In this document: positions 1 through 10,206 of the stretch, in pieces | Layout: the number at the start of each line of letters is the position of its first letter | How positions within the stretch are numbered: the first letter of the stretch is position 1 | Origin: Brachionus manjavacas | Lineage: Eukaryota > Rotifera > Eurotatoria > Ploima > Brachionidae | Assembly: GCA_019054805.1 (NCBI GenBank) | Contig: JAHQIY010000002.1 | Span: 8,928,001 to 8,992,000 of the forward strand | DNA: 64,000 nt | Direction of reading: 5' to 3' | Notes under the pieces: model-generated | Databases searched by the model: none | What the model was told of the DNA's origin: nothing | Seen by the model: the letters and a program-made list of their open reading frames with translations, nothing else | Made by a program: the position numbers and the translations under genes

Positions 1-50
1 GGTAAACATATCTAGATATTTTAAATCTTAAATTCAAAAATTTTATTAAG

Positions 51-421
51 GCCATCCATCTTTATTTATTGCTCTTGTGACTAATGAAGCCCAGAAAAAT
101 GATGATGGGTTGATTCAAAGATTTTTATTGTGTGCTCCAGATCCAGGATTTATTGGATGGAATACAATATCCAAAGCAAGTCCTAAGTGTTGCTCTCTTT
201 CAGTTATATTTTACCTGATTTTTAAACCAAACGAAAAACCGATGAAATATATACTTGAAGAAGAGGCTAATCATGAATTTGAATTAATTCTTTCAAAATA
301 CAGAAAATATGTTCAGCATTTTCATGACAAAGACGGCTTATTAAGGTATTTGCATCAAACTATGTTTATAAATATTTTATTTCCTGGACAATTTGTGGAA
401 AAGCTGCCTCACAAGTTTTAA
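51..421 (+). pseudogene. DUF3987-like fragment
   Basis: The frame is open from about 50, just after an AG that could be a splice acceptor, to a TAA at 419-421. No ATG is needed for this reading, and the first plausible start is a GTG at 77. The short motif DDGLIQRFL near residue 10 of the GTG-started frame, followed by a helical stretch, resembles the conserved segment of DUF3987 (primase/helicase-associated) proteins, where an Asp-Gly-x-x-x-Arg-Phe motif is typical. Only about 120 residues are present, so this is a C-terminal exon or a fragment. DUF3987 is mostly bacterial or phage-borne, so in an animal window a mobile-element origin is possible. The family call is by motif resemblance only. 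Confidence 0.35.
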
Positions 422-1073
422 GACTTTCAATGATATTTCATTGTTTTGAAATTGTTTTTAATTTACTAATGAAAAATATATCATTGGATAAATTTGAAAT
501 AAATTTGTCACATCAGGAATTTGTTGGAAATTTGTCGGACACTGATAACTTTAACATCATAAAATAAAAAAATTTAAAGGGTGCTCATGACATGGTTTCT
601 TACTTTAATAAAACAAAACTAATTCTAGCTAACTATCAAGCGAAGTGCTGGAATGAAGATATTTTTATCATTTTTGATTATATTTAAAAGTCACAGTCAC
701 ACTTTCTCTTTCTTTATTAGAATTAAAATATGTAAACAAATATAATTAATTCGATATAATTCGATAGAAATCGAGAGTAATGAAATAAATCAAAAGTCAT
801 CAAAAGATATCAAAGCTAAAAACGTAATTAGCTGTTTTGATTTTTATTATATTAAATTCTAAAATTTATCATTTTTCATTATTTTCATATTTTTTAAATT
901 AAAAAATAAAATACTTAGAATAAAAAAAAAATTTTTGGAAAATAGATCGTTAGCAATTAAGTAAAAACCTATCATTAGCAATAATTTTTGAAGATTTTGA
1001 AGTTCCTTTAGAAGAGTTTCTAGTAAAAACAGGTTTTAATTTTTTAATTCTTTATAATATAATTATATTTAAA
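422..1073. other. AT-rich intergenic, nothing assigned
   Basis: Homopolymer-rich AT sequence. I see no coding frame, repeat family or RNA gene that I can support. Confidence 0.6.
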
Positions 1074-1376
1074 TTGGTTACTTTTAAAAAAACTTCAAAA
1101 AGTTGTAATAACTCCTTTTCACTGACTAAAAGAAATCTTTCTTTTGATGAATCACCAAACTCTAAGAAGGGCACAAGTTTCGTCGAAAATGATCTTGAAA
1201 GAAGCTTCAATAATTCTTTTACACTGACTCACAATAAAGATAAAAGAGATAAAAGAGAAGAGGAAGCAGTTGGCTTAGATTTAGAACTTAATGAAAATCC
1301 TGGAGAAAATTCAACTATAAGATTATCAGATGAATGTAAAGAAGAGACAGGAAGACCAAGCAGATCCTGTAATTAA
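1074..1376 (+). CDS. Hypothetical Ser/Lys/Glu-rich ORF (probable exon)
   Basis: This is a 100-residue open frame with no ATG (it begins TTG), so it is more likely an exon than a whole gene. Composition is polar and charged: an internally repeated pattern (CNNSFSLT and later FNNSFTLT) is separated by about 35 residues, then comes an acidic stretch. After the stop at 1374-1376, lysine-rich coding-like sequence continues to about 1505 in a different frame, which suggests either an intron or decay. No domain is recognised. Sequence from 1505 to 1880 holds nothing I can name. Confidence 0.3.
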   Translation: MVTFKKTSKSCNNSFSLTKRNLSFDESPNSKKGTSFVENDLERSFNNSFTLTHNKDKRDKREEEAVGLDLELNENPGENSTIRLSDECKEETGRPSRSCN

Positions 1377-1880
1377 AAAACATTAAAAAATAAGAAACCT
1401 GATTCGGATTCTATTTTAAAAAGGAAAAAAACTAGTAAACAAACCAAAAATACTTTTTTAGATGTCCTTGATCCGAGTGACCTTAATATTGTTAAAAATT
1501 TATAATTCCAAATAAAGATACAAATAATAAAAGGGCAGTGTTACAAAATATAGAAAAAAAAAAATTTAATTGGATATTATCGAATTTACTTGAAAAAAAA
1601 ATGGAGAAAAAAAAATATCGAATCCAAAAATTTTTTGTTCATTTTTAAGGTAAATTTAAAAATTAGCTTTGTTACACTTAAAGTTTGGCCACTACTTAAG
1701 GCGTAGTAATAGATAACAAATTCCTTTTAAAAAATTTATTTAATAAAATTCGAGTGAACTTATAAAACTAAAAATATAGAATAAGTCACTACAATTTATA
1801 GTGAAGTTCTTAATGCTAGATTAAGAATGAATATAAATAAAAACCAGGAAGTAAAGCTCAATCATTCCACAATAAAATAA

Positions 1881-1985
1881 ATGTTAACTATACTTTTATT
1901 AATTGACTGTTGCAATAACCGTTATAAACTGTTGTTTGATAGCGGATCACAAATCATTGCTTCTAAATATTTATGTTATCCATAA
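1881..1985 (+). pseudogene. Retropepsin (aspartic protease) scrap of an LTR element
   Basis: A 34-codon frame ATG...TAA contains LLFDSGSQI, the active-site loop of a retroviral-type aspartic protease (D-S-G), preceded by a hydrophobic strand as expected for this fold. It lies on the plus strand, opposite to the neighbouring Gypsy element, so it belongs to a different insertion. BEL/Pao and Ty3/Gypsy proteases both fit. Too short to classify. Confidence 0.4.
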
Positions 1986-2243
1986 ACCGTTTAAAATAAA
2001 TATAAACAAAACTATGGAGAGTCGGTTATATACCGTAACCCCACCATGAAATTGTTATTCGTCCTCGAATTAACCATTTTTGAAATTTATTTTCTTTTAT
2101 TGATTAATTAATTCTTTAGTGAAAGTGTCCAAACTATCAGTTTAGATTTTTTGGTTTGTCTTGAAATCGTGAAGTTATTTTCTTCTTCTATTGACTAATC
2201 TTGTTCGAAGTTTGTTACTATTGTTGTTTATCTTAAGTTCGTA

Positions 2244-3455
2244 TCAGTATTGTTTTTTCCTTTTATTAATTAATTTTACTCCAATGTAAAAACCAATTAA
2301 ACTTAAAATTAAAAAAATTATTGAAAATATAGAGAAGTAAGATTTGTTAAATAAATTTTTCATCTTCTCTTCTAGTTGAAATTCTGTTTCGACAATTTTT
2401 GACCTTGCCTGCGTATTGTCTTCATTATTTGTTAGCAAAAATTCATCGAATATTTCATTATTAACTTTATCTCGGTAGAGATAAAAAATCCATGTTTTTT
2501 AAAATTAGAGGATTATGATGTGCATCAAAATTTTTGATTATATTCGCTAGATAATCGATTGTATAATAGTTAATGTTTGTTTTTTATTAAACTAATTTTT
2601 GTGCTTTCTATTTTTTGAATCTGGTATAACGTTCTACATTTCACTTTTTTAGTTTTCTTAGTTATTAAACCATCTGTGTTTAGGAAACCATCATAAGACT
2701 TATTATTTGAATAAAAAATTACTGGTTGCTTTTCAAAATAATATTCACTGTTTTCCATAGAAACGTTATTATTTAGGACAATGTTGATAACATTAGTTGG
2801 CACACATTCTGCCAAATAGATAGTTTTCATATTGACATAAAATGTGATAGAATCTCGCATTTTTGTAAAATGATTTATATATTCATTGTTTAAAAGAGAG
2901 TAAAGTTTTAATATTTCTTTAAGCATTAAACATTCATTGTACAAAATCATATTTTTGTTTTCGGCTTCTTTGAAAGAGTTAAAATCAATGTTTGATAAAA
3001 GGAGTTATTTTAAAATTTCAACATTTGAATTTTCTTTTGGTGTTTTTGTAACAAGTTCATTTGTTTTTATACCTATGTAATTTTAAAGCAAATTTTTCAA
3101 AGCTGATAATAAATAAGGGACATTCATGAATAACTTCTCTATTCCAAATAATTATTGAATTGTCTAGAATGCATTTAAGGTCTGGAGCTTTACAATTACT
3201 ATTGAATGATGTATCATTTTCATTTTTAACTGACATAATTTTTGCTGTTACTTTACAAGAGTAACTTGTTACTGAAAGGTCCTGCATCCAAGAATATCTT
3301 GATTCCGGTATTTTTGAAAAACTACAGTGTTCTCCCACGCAATTCATGTTGTATTCGTTACAATTTTTTGAAAGCACTATTATTTTGAATTCATGTTCAT
3401 TAATTTTAATATTTTCTGTTCTAAGTGATTCATATTTTTTTCCAAGGAATAACAT
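2244..3455 (-). pseudogene. Env-like membrane protein ORFs of the Gypsy element (broken)
   Basis: Three consecutive minus-strand frames (3455-3057, 2950-2570, 2438-2244) sit downstream of integrase. The first has at least eight cysteines and potential N-glycosylation sites. The last ends with a single predicted membrane-spanning helix of about 20 hydrophobic residues followed by a short Lys/Arg-rich tail, the layout of a type I fusion-protein C-terminus. A hydrophobic, signal-like segment lies upstream at the end of the integrase frame (around 3745-3790). Position and topology support an Env-like role. I cannot assign it to a known glycoprotein family. Frame breaks separate all parts. Confidence 0.5.
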
Positions 3456-3542
3456 TGATGTTATCAGGAAATGATTCTTCTTTTCAAACTGGTATCCATT
3501 ACCATAAACTTGATTTGAAAGTTTTCCAAAAAAGTAAAATTT

Positions 3543-4977
3543 TTAGAAAGCTAATTTTCCTATCATTCTAGATTTGTGAACTTTTAAATAATCTAGTAAA
3601 ATATGTGAAGTATTTTTTGGTTTTTTGCTACTCATATCGTCATTATCAATTATTTTTGAATGAATTGAATGAGAACAGACTTTTAATCTACCATTTATTT
3701 TAAATAATTCATTATCATTTATTGGTTCATTTGTTTCTCTCATTGTGTTGACAATTAGGAAAAAAAATAAAAAATTTACAATGTAATAAAGATTGTGGTT
3801 TAGGTAAGCATATTTAGCTGAATTCCTCGTTTGTCTTTTGTTTTCATTCTCATTTTTGCGTGTATTTTGGTTTATTAATTTTAAATTATTGTAATATCTT
3901 TCAGGTATCCAAGTCGATTCTGATTTTAGCAATCCTTTCCATTTGATTAGATAAAATATTTTTTTAATTGATATACTGTGTTTTAATATTTCCTCGATTT
4001 CAGCACTTTCTGCTGGTAATGTCTCATCATCAAATACATTATTTCCTCTTTTTGTGTAGTCGTTTACTTTGTAAGGACCTTTAAATCGAGCTTCCAGTTT
4101 TGTTAAAAGCCCTTCAAATTTAATAAAGACTGTTGAAGATATTGGTATTCTTTCATCTGTTACATTATTATCATTGCCCTGTATTATTTTTTGCTTAATC
4201 TGTTTTAATTTAATTTTTTTCTCAGCTTCAGGATGAACATTATCAATCAAATTTTTTATTTCCTCAGATCTCTTCAAAATAGCTTGACTTTCATCTTTAT
4301 CATCTCTCCAATTTGTAAAGGGAATCATTTTTCTCCCAAATAAAAGTTCATACGGATAAAATACTGTACTATTATGAATTCTCGATCTTTACACCATTAA
4401 GACATAGGGTAAGTAAACATGCCATTTGCTTATGTCTGCTTCTGCGTGTTTCCTTAAAGCCTCGATTAAGGTTTGATTGAATCTCTCTGTGATACCATTT
4501 GTTCTAGGATTATAAGCAGAAGTGGAGAATTGATTAAAACCAATGTTTTTGCTTAATTCGTCCATAATTTGATTGCAGAATTCTTTTCCTTGATCTGATA
4601 GGAGCTCTTCAAATGGTCCAAAATAAACTTACATATTCCAAAAGAACTGTAGCGATTTCGCTTGCATTCTTTGAGCGTATAGGCTTAGCAAAGGGGTATT
4701 TTGTTAAGAATTCGACAAATACCATTACTCCAACATATACTTCATCGGATTCACTTAAAACTAAAACCAAATCAACACAGACTCTTTTGAAAGCATTGCT
4801 TACATCCGTCGCTAACGCAAGATGATAATATTTTACAGATTTACCATTTCTCTGACATGTTGAACATTTCATCACAATTTTTTTTATATCTTCAATCATC
4901 TTATACCAAAAATAATTTTCTTTAAGTATATTGTATGTTGACTCTGTTCGAAAATTGCCGAAATTATGAGCTTTCAA
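3543..4977 (-). pseudogene. Gypsy integrase with C-terminal chromodomain (broken)
   Basis: The frame from 4977 starts with an H-H-C-C zinc-binding module (HNFGNF ... CSTCQRNGK) and the first core Asp (CVDLV). The second Asp (LLSDQGKEF, about 4600) and the Glu (GITERFNQ, about 4500) are present in sequence left of 4609, so the D,D,E residues survive although stops interrupt them. The 261-residue frame 4328-3543 holds the C-terminal domain and a chromodomain signature (YLIKWKGLLKSESTW). A chromodomain usually directs integration to marked chromatin. A hydrophobic segment near the end of this frame may be the start of the Env-like ORF read in the same frame. Confidence 0.75.
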
Positions 4978-4989
4978 TATTATTTCATC

Positions 4990-6689
4990 TCTATCGTTTA
5001 TTCTAGGGATTTCAAGTAGCTTTTTTCGATTAAGAATATAAAGCTTATTATTTTCAAATCTATATTGTTTTGCAATATTCTTTAGTTAACGTTCTTCTCT
5101 GTTCGATAGGTTATTGGGAACCTTGTTGAATTGTTTAAAATGTAATATGTTTCTATTATCTCATATTTCCTTTTTAAAAATTTTGTCTGGCAGAACTGAT
5201 GATAAATTTTTTATTAAATTTTTTACTAGTATACTTGATGCATCAGCATTACAATGTTGTGATCCCTTTCTATGTATTACGTCGAAATCAAAATCTTGAA
5301 GCAATAATATCCATCTGGTTAATTTTGCTGATGGATCGCGAATTGGTTTTAACCAAACGAGTGCCCAATGATCAACAACAAGAAGGAATTACGTTCCATG
5401 CAAATAATTTCTGAATTCTTTAAGACCGAAAATGTTGTAAAGCATTCTTTTCGGTTATTATGAGATTTAATTCAGATTTAGACAGCAATCTTGATGCAAA
5501 TGAAACAATATATTCCTTTCCTTCTTCATCTTTTTGTGTTAGTACAGCTCCTAAAGCGAAGCCAGATGCATCTACCTACAAAACACAAGGATGTTGTGGG
5601 TCAAATATTCTAAGTATCGGATATCAGCATTATTTGATTTCTAAGTTTTCAAATGTTCTTCGCATTCTTTGTCCCATTCAAATTTAATATTTTTTGAGCA
5701 TAGCTTAAACAATGGTTGTGCAATGGTAGAGAAATTTTTCACGAAACGTCTATATTGGTTGCACATTCCAAGGTAACTATGAAGCTGTTTAAGATTGACA
5801 GCTGATTTTCAATTTTTTATCGCATCAATCTTTTTAGGATCCATCTTTATTAAATTGTTGGAAATAATATGTCCTAGAACCTTTATTTCCTTTGCATTTT
5901 TAGATTAGCTTCTTTGAGTTTATTAAAAACTTGCTTCACATGATTGACATGCATTTCAAAATTTTTTGATTGTATTGTGATATCATCTATATAGATTTCT
6001 ATAAAATCTATTTTGCCGAATATAAAATTCATTATTCTACTAAAATCAGAAGGAGTATTCTTAAGGCCAAAAGGTAATCTTAAGAATTCAAAATGTCCAT
6101 CGGGCGTGGTAATAGCACTTAATGGGATTGAATTTTCATTCATTTTTATTTGCCAATAACCAGATTTAAGATCAATTACTGTGAACCAAATTTAGTCCCT
6201 TAATCGATCTAGTAAATCAGTTATATTTGGTGAAGGCCATTTTTCTGTAATATTCAATTCGTTTAATTTTCCATAATCAATACACATTCGCTTCGAGCCA
6301 TCTTTTTTGGCTACCACAATTACTGGAGAAGACCAGGGTGACTTAGATGGTCGAATTATTTTTGCGTTTACCATTTTCTCACATTCTATTTTGAGGAAAT
6401 TCCTTTCACTTTGTGATTTTCGGTATGCATGTGTATACACAGGAGGCGTTGATTCATTAATCAGCCTAATAAAGTGTTCATAAACCGAACAAACTCCGAG
6501 GTTTTCAATAAATGAAGCATAAAGTTCGGTTGCTTCATTAAATAAATCTTTAAAGATCAATTGTTGAGATTGATTTAGCTCACTCTTTGGTACCATTTTA
6601 AAATCAGCTGTTTGCAAAAAATAGTCATATTTTTGTTCAAATTTATCTATATCGCCTGTGAAAAACTCAAAAACATTACAGCTTAACAC
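4990..6689 (-). pseudogene. Gypsy reverse transcriptase / RNase H (broken)
   Basis: Frame 6689-6192 carries the RT N-terminal motifs (SPWSSPVIVVAKKDGSKR, then CIDYGKLNE). Frame 6143-5883 carries the LPFGLKN motif and the catalytic YIDD. RNase H lies between about 5880 and 5000 and is riddled with stops, although recognisable pieces remain. The upstream end abuts the piggyBac insertion: the first codons of the apparent ORF are read out of the transposon's terminal repeat. Confidence 0.8.
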
Positions 6690-6700
6690 TAGAACGCCCG
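6683..6700 (+). repeat. piggyBac left TTAA + terminal inverted repeat
   Basis: TTAA (6683-6686) followed by CACTAGAACGCCCG (6687-6700). The 14 bp are an exact reverse complement of 8990-9003. Confidence 0.95.
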
Positions 6701-9003
6701 ATTTTTTTTACACCGTTAACGCCCGGCAGGGGTCTAAAAAACCCCTTTTAAATTTAATGGATAACAAGCAAAAAATTTAGCATATTTGCGGAAAATAAGT
6801 TTTATTTAAGTAAATTATGCTTTATTTATGTATTAAATTATTGAAAAAAAATTATTACTGACTTCTTCATTCGTATAAAGTAATTAATTAATTAATTATA
6901 TGCAAAAAAATAATAATAATTATTTAAAAAAAAATCATAAAAATATATAAAAGTTTAAGTCTAAAATCTCTTTCCCTCTTCAAAACACTTCTGACATAAA
7001 ACTGTTGTTTTTTGTTCATTACTACATGGACCACAGCAATATTTTTTACAAAAAAAACATGTAACATTAGTTTTATTTTGATTACATGACCTAATCTGAC
7101 ACTTTTTTTTATCATCATTTGAACACGTTTTTTTCGGTGTTGTTGATTTTGCTGAATTCATGTCAATTGATGCAAGTCTTTTTCTAACAGTCGGTGTCCT
7201 AGGAGTCGATGATTGAGCGTTAGATTGTGTTGACTGACTGATACAGAAGCTCTCGGTTATTTCAAGTAGCTCTTCAACAAGCTGAACGATGAAGTTTCGT
7301 CTAGGTATATTTGAATTATTTACCTCTTTGTATAAAACCCAGCTATTAATTACTGCAATGTTTAGTATGTTAAAAAACACATGAACCGGCCATCTTCGAG
7401 TTTGAGCTTTAGGTGAATACAGTCTGGTCATACTGTAAACACAATCAACACCAAATTTTTTCTTGTTGTAGTCGTTAATAACATTTGGCAGATTTTTTTT
7501 ATGGCTCTGATCAATTGTAACACGCTCATGAAAAGAACTCAAGACAGCAACATTTTTGTCAGTTTTCCCTTGATACACCGTAAGTACAACTCCGTTTTCA
7601 TCTTCAAAAAATGACGTGTGATGAAGTTCTTGTTTTGATTTCACACTTTTTGGGAGCTCAGGTTTATTTTTTTTTATCATTCCGATAAACGTTGTCTTCA
7701 CCGCTAACAATTGCATTACTAATCGATAAGAGGTAAAAAAGTTATCAGACGAGACACAATATCCTTTATTTTTGTAAGGCTCTATCAATTTCTTAACAAC
7801 ATATTCGCCTTGTAACTCACTATTTGGCTTGTCATGATTTTTCCCTAAATATGGAAAGCCATTCAATATATACTTTGAAAACACATCGACCAACAACCAA
7901 AATTTTATGCCAAATTTATCAGGTTTATTTGGCATGTATTGTAAGAAGCTACACCTGCATTTTAATGGCAGCAATTGTTTATCAACAGTTAAGAATTGAT
8001 TTGGCCGGCAGCAAGCTTTTGAGTTTTCAATTAGACGTTCCCACAAATCTCTTACCATGCAAAAGCTGTTAGATTTTACACGCTGTGATCTCGATGTCTT
8101 ATTGTCAAATCGGAGATATTTCATCAGCAGGAGAAAGCGATTTCTAGGCATGAAATTGGTAATAATTGGTATACCATAGTTTTTGGACCACATTTCTCTG
8201 ACAGGAATACCTGGGCAAAAAACTCCTCTACACAGTAAAACTCCAATGAAACAAAGAATATCTTTCTTTGAAAAAGAAAGACTATGATCAATAGTCTGGG
8301 CAAAAACATTTGTACATTCAAGTACCATTTTCAGCATTGCCATATCGAAAATAACTAAAAAAGCTGACAAAGCACTCTTATCTAACCTTGTTACAGCATA
8401 TCTTGTAGGGCCAGCTTTTTAATTGAAAGAAATCCTTTTTCTTATTTTTGTTTCATCACCGTCATTCATTTTATTCCAAATAACGCCTGATTTAGAAGTT
8501 TTATCTTCATTTCCAGATTGTCCAGATGTTTGTTGGTCACTATTTGCACACTCGAAAGAATCAATGTCGACATCACTTTGGTTAATCGTTTGATGAATCG
8601 TCAGATTCAACATAGTCAACTTCCGAATAAAAATCTTCATTTTCATAATCAGAGTCTCCTGAAGCATCTGTATCTGCATCATTTGCTTTGGTTAGCTGTT
8701 CCAAAGCACGTAAAGCTGAAGTCCTTTTTGGCATTTTATAGTTTTTTAAGTTTTTATTAATTTTAAGCGATAAAAAAGGGAAAATTTTAAAGGGGTTTAA
8801 AAAACCCCCTCCGGGCGTTTATGAATATTTTTTTTTTTTGACATTAAATTATTACAATTTTAAATTTTTAAAAATAAAATAATAATTAAATTTACATTTT
8901 CAATTAGGGAAAAAAAAAATTTTGACAAAACTCCTCTTAGAAATATTTTTATTGTCATTTTAAAATCAAAAATTGGTTTAAAAAACCCCCGGGCGTTCTA
9001 GTG
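6687..9003 (-). mobile_element. piggyBac transposon, near-complete
   Basis: A 2317-bp element with perfect 14-bp terminal repeats, TTAA target duplication and one transposase gene on the minus strand. Just inside the ends are further GC-rich palindromic pieces (6713-6748 and 8790-8818, with GGGG...CCCC around an AT core), probably subterminal transposase-binding sites. It sits inside the Gypsy polyprotein between protease and RT. Confidence 0.95.
6961..8734 (-). pseudogene. piggyBac transposase, one stop and one frameshift
   Basis: DDE/DDD transposase that cuts and pastes at TTAA. The start ATG is at 8734-8732 (MPKRTSALRALEQ), followed by an acidic N-terminal region. A frameshift lies near 8600 and an in-frame TAA at 8419-8421, after which 469 residues are open to the natural stop. 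The catalytic Asp residues appear in TVDKQLLPL, SSDNFFTS and GVDCVYSM, all present. The C-terminus has a cysteine-rich zinc-binding domain (about ten Cys between CQIRSC and CQKCF), which in this family binds the transposon ends. With only two lesions and perfect ends this is a young copy. One or both lesions might be sequencing errors. Confidence 0.9.
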
Positions 9004-9007
9004 TTAA
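8990..9007 (-). repeat. piggyBac right terminal inverted repeat + TTAA
   Basis: CGGGCGTTCTAGTG (8990-9003) followed by TTAA (9004-9007). It pairs exactly with the left end, and TTAA duplication is the hallmark of piggyBac. Confidence 0.95.
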
Positions 9008-9330
9008 CTCCAATTTGTCTCTATCAAAACTCAACTCACATGATTGGAATTTAATTAAACCATGAGCTGGGAAAATTCCAGCACTTGTTTTATGGAACCA
9101 ATCTATTCCAAGGAGAACATCATGATCATCATGATCAAAAACGATGAATTCTAAAATACATTTATTCCCACTAATATCGACTTCAAGTGGTTTAGTAACA
9201 CCAGAAGCCTCAGAAATAATACCTGTAGCGGTTTAAATTCTCTTATATGTAAGTAATATTTCGAATTTATTACTAATTGCGGTCATGTGATTCAAAACAG
9301 AATGAGTTGCACCGCTGTCTTTTATTTTGA
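9008..9330 (-). pseudogene. Gypsy protease (retropepsin)
   Basis: The minus strand encodes DSGATHSVL at about 9322-9295, the aspartic protease active site, and later VLLGIDWF near 9110, a conserved C-terminal motif of Gypsy proteases. It overlaps the end of the gag frame by a frameshift, which could be the natural gag-pol shift. One stop near 9233 breaks it. Its 3' end meets the piggyBac target site TTAA at 9004-9007. Confidence 0.7.
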
Positions 9331-9655
9331 ACCTTTTCTAAATTGTATCTAAAGTTTTGCTTTTTAAATAAAACATTATTTTTGGATTTGTTATTTTTGA
9401 AATAATTAATTTTAGTAACACTATTTTTAAAAGATTCCAAATGAATAGCTAAAGGAATGGCTGAATTTAATTTTGTGATTTTACGACATTCCCTTTTTGT
9501 AGATTCTTTTAATCCTTGAATAAAGTGAAACATCTTTTCATCTTCTGCCATGAATGATATTTTATTAATAAGAGTTAAAAATTTAATTACATAATTTTCA
9601 ATTGATTGACCCTCCCTGTTTTTTAAGGATATTAATTGGCCATCAATTAATGGAC
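9273..9655 (-). pseudogene. Gypsy gag, 5'-truncated
   Basis: The ORF 9551-9273 and its in-frame upstream extension to about 9655 encode a retrotransposon gag core: a helical segment around SIENYVIKFLTLINKI and then MFHFIQGLKEST, typical of the Retrotrans_gag domain. The N-terminus is missing where the CTGACAAAA array begins, so the element was truncated there or broken by that insertion. Confidence 0.6.
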
Positions 9656-10195
9656 TGACAAAAAAAATTAAATTTTACTGACAAAAATAACTATATTAGA
9701 TGACAAATAAATTAATTGACTAATAAAATAATTATTTGACTGACAAAATATTTTTTTGACTAATTAATTTTAAAACAAATTAATGATTTTGAGGTCACAA
9801 TAAAAATCAAAATCTTGAACTATAGCACCAAAATTAGAAGGAAGCTCCAGACAATTATGACAAACCGTTTTGTCCAAACTCATCATCAAGCTAGAGTCAA
9901 CTATGAGAAAACGTCACAATTTAAGTTCATTCCTTAGAATCTTAGAGAATTAAATTACTAAATAGATTTCTTTTTTTTTTCTTATTCACTCCTTGTGAAG
10001 CATTGGGTTCATTACTTTTGATTTCCACTCAAGTCGAACTAAAAACCTAAACTAGAACTAAAATAAAATAAAATAATATAAATAGAATTTTGTCAGTGAA
10101 AAATTATTAAATAATCATCTCAATATAAATATATTTTTCAGTCGTTTAGTTTTTTTGTCAGAATAATTAGTTTTTTATTGTCAGCTAAAATAGAT
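9656..10195. repeat. Element bounded by inverted arrays of CTGACAAAA
   Basis: From 9656 to about 9770 the plus strand has ACTGACAAAA-type units (near 9656, 9680, 9700, 9738 and later degenerate ones). From about 10092 to 10190 the complement TTTTGTCAG recurs (10092, 10130s, 10158, 10180). The interior (about 9780-10080) has no ORF that I can support. The layout matches the other motif-array elements in this window but without a gene. Confidence 0.45.
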
Positions 10196-10206
10196 TAAAT
10201 AAGTCA

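Larger units (their letters stand above)
2030..9655 (-). mobile_element. Decayed Ty3/Gypsy retrotransposon with Env-like ORFs, split by piggyBac
   Basis: Read right to left, the order is gag (9655-9273), protease (9330-9008), RT, RNase H, integrase with chromodomain and then membrane-protein ORFs, the usual order of Env-bearing Ty3/Gypsy elements. Many stops and frameshifts show it is dead. A purine-rich run on the minus strand at about 2040, just after the last ORF, may be the polypurine tract at a 3' LTR edge, but no second LTR copy is visible. The 5' side ends inside gag at about 9655, where a motif array starts. A piggyBac element occupies 6687-9003 between protease and RT. Confidence 0.85.

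Noticed and set aside
1272..1312. 2A-like peptide (ELNENPGE) in the Ser/Lys-rich ORF
   Set aside because: Ribosome-skipping 2A needs D-x-E-x-N-P-G-P. Here the spacing of the acids is wrong and the final Pro is missing.
9815..9840. Possible tRNA primer binding site / LTR edge (TGGTGCTATAG on the minus strand)
   Set aside because: No paired LTR sequence exists at the other end of the Gypsy element, and the segment lies beyond the CTGACAAAA array, so linkage to Gypsy is unproven.
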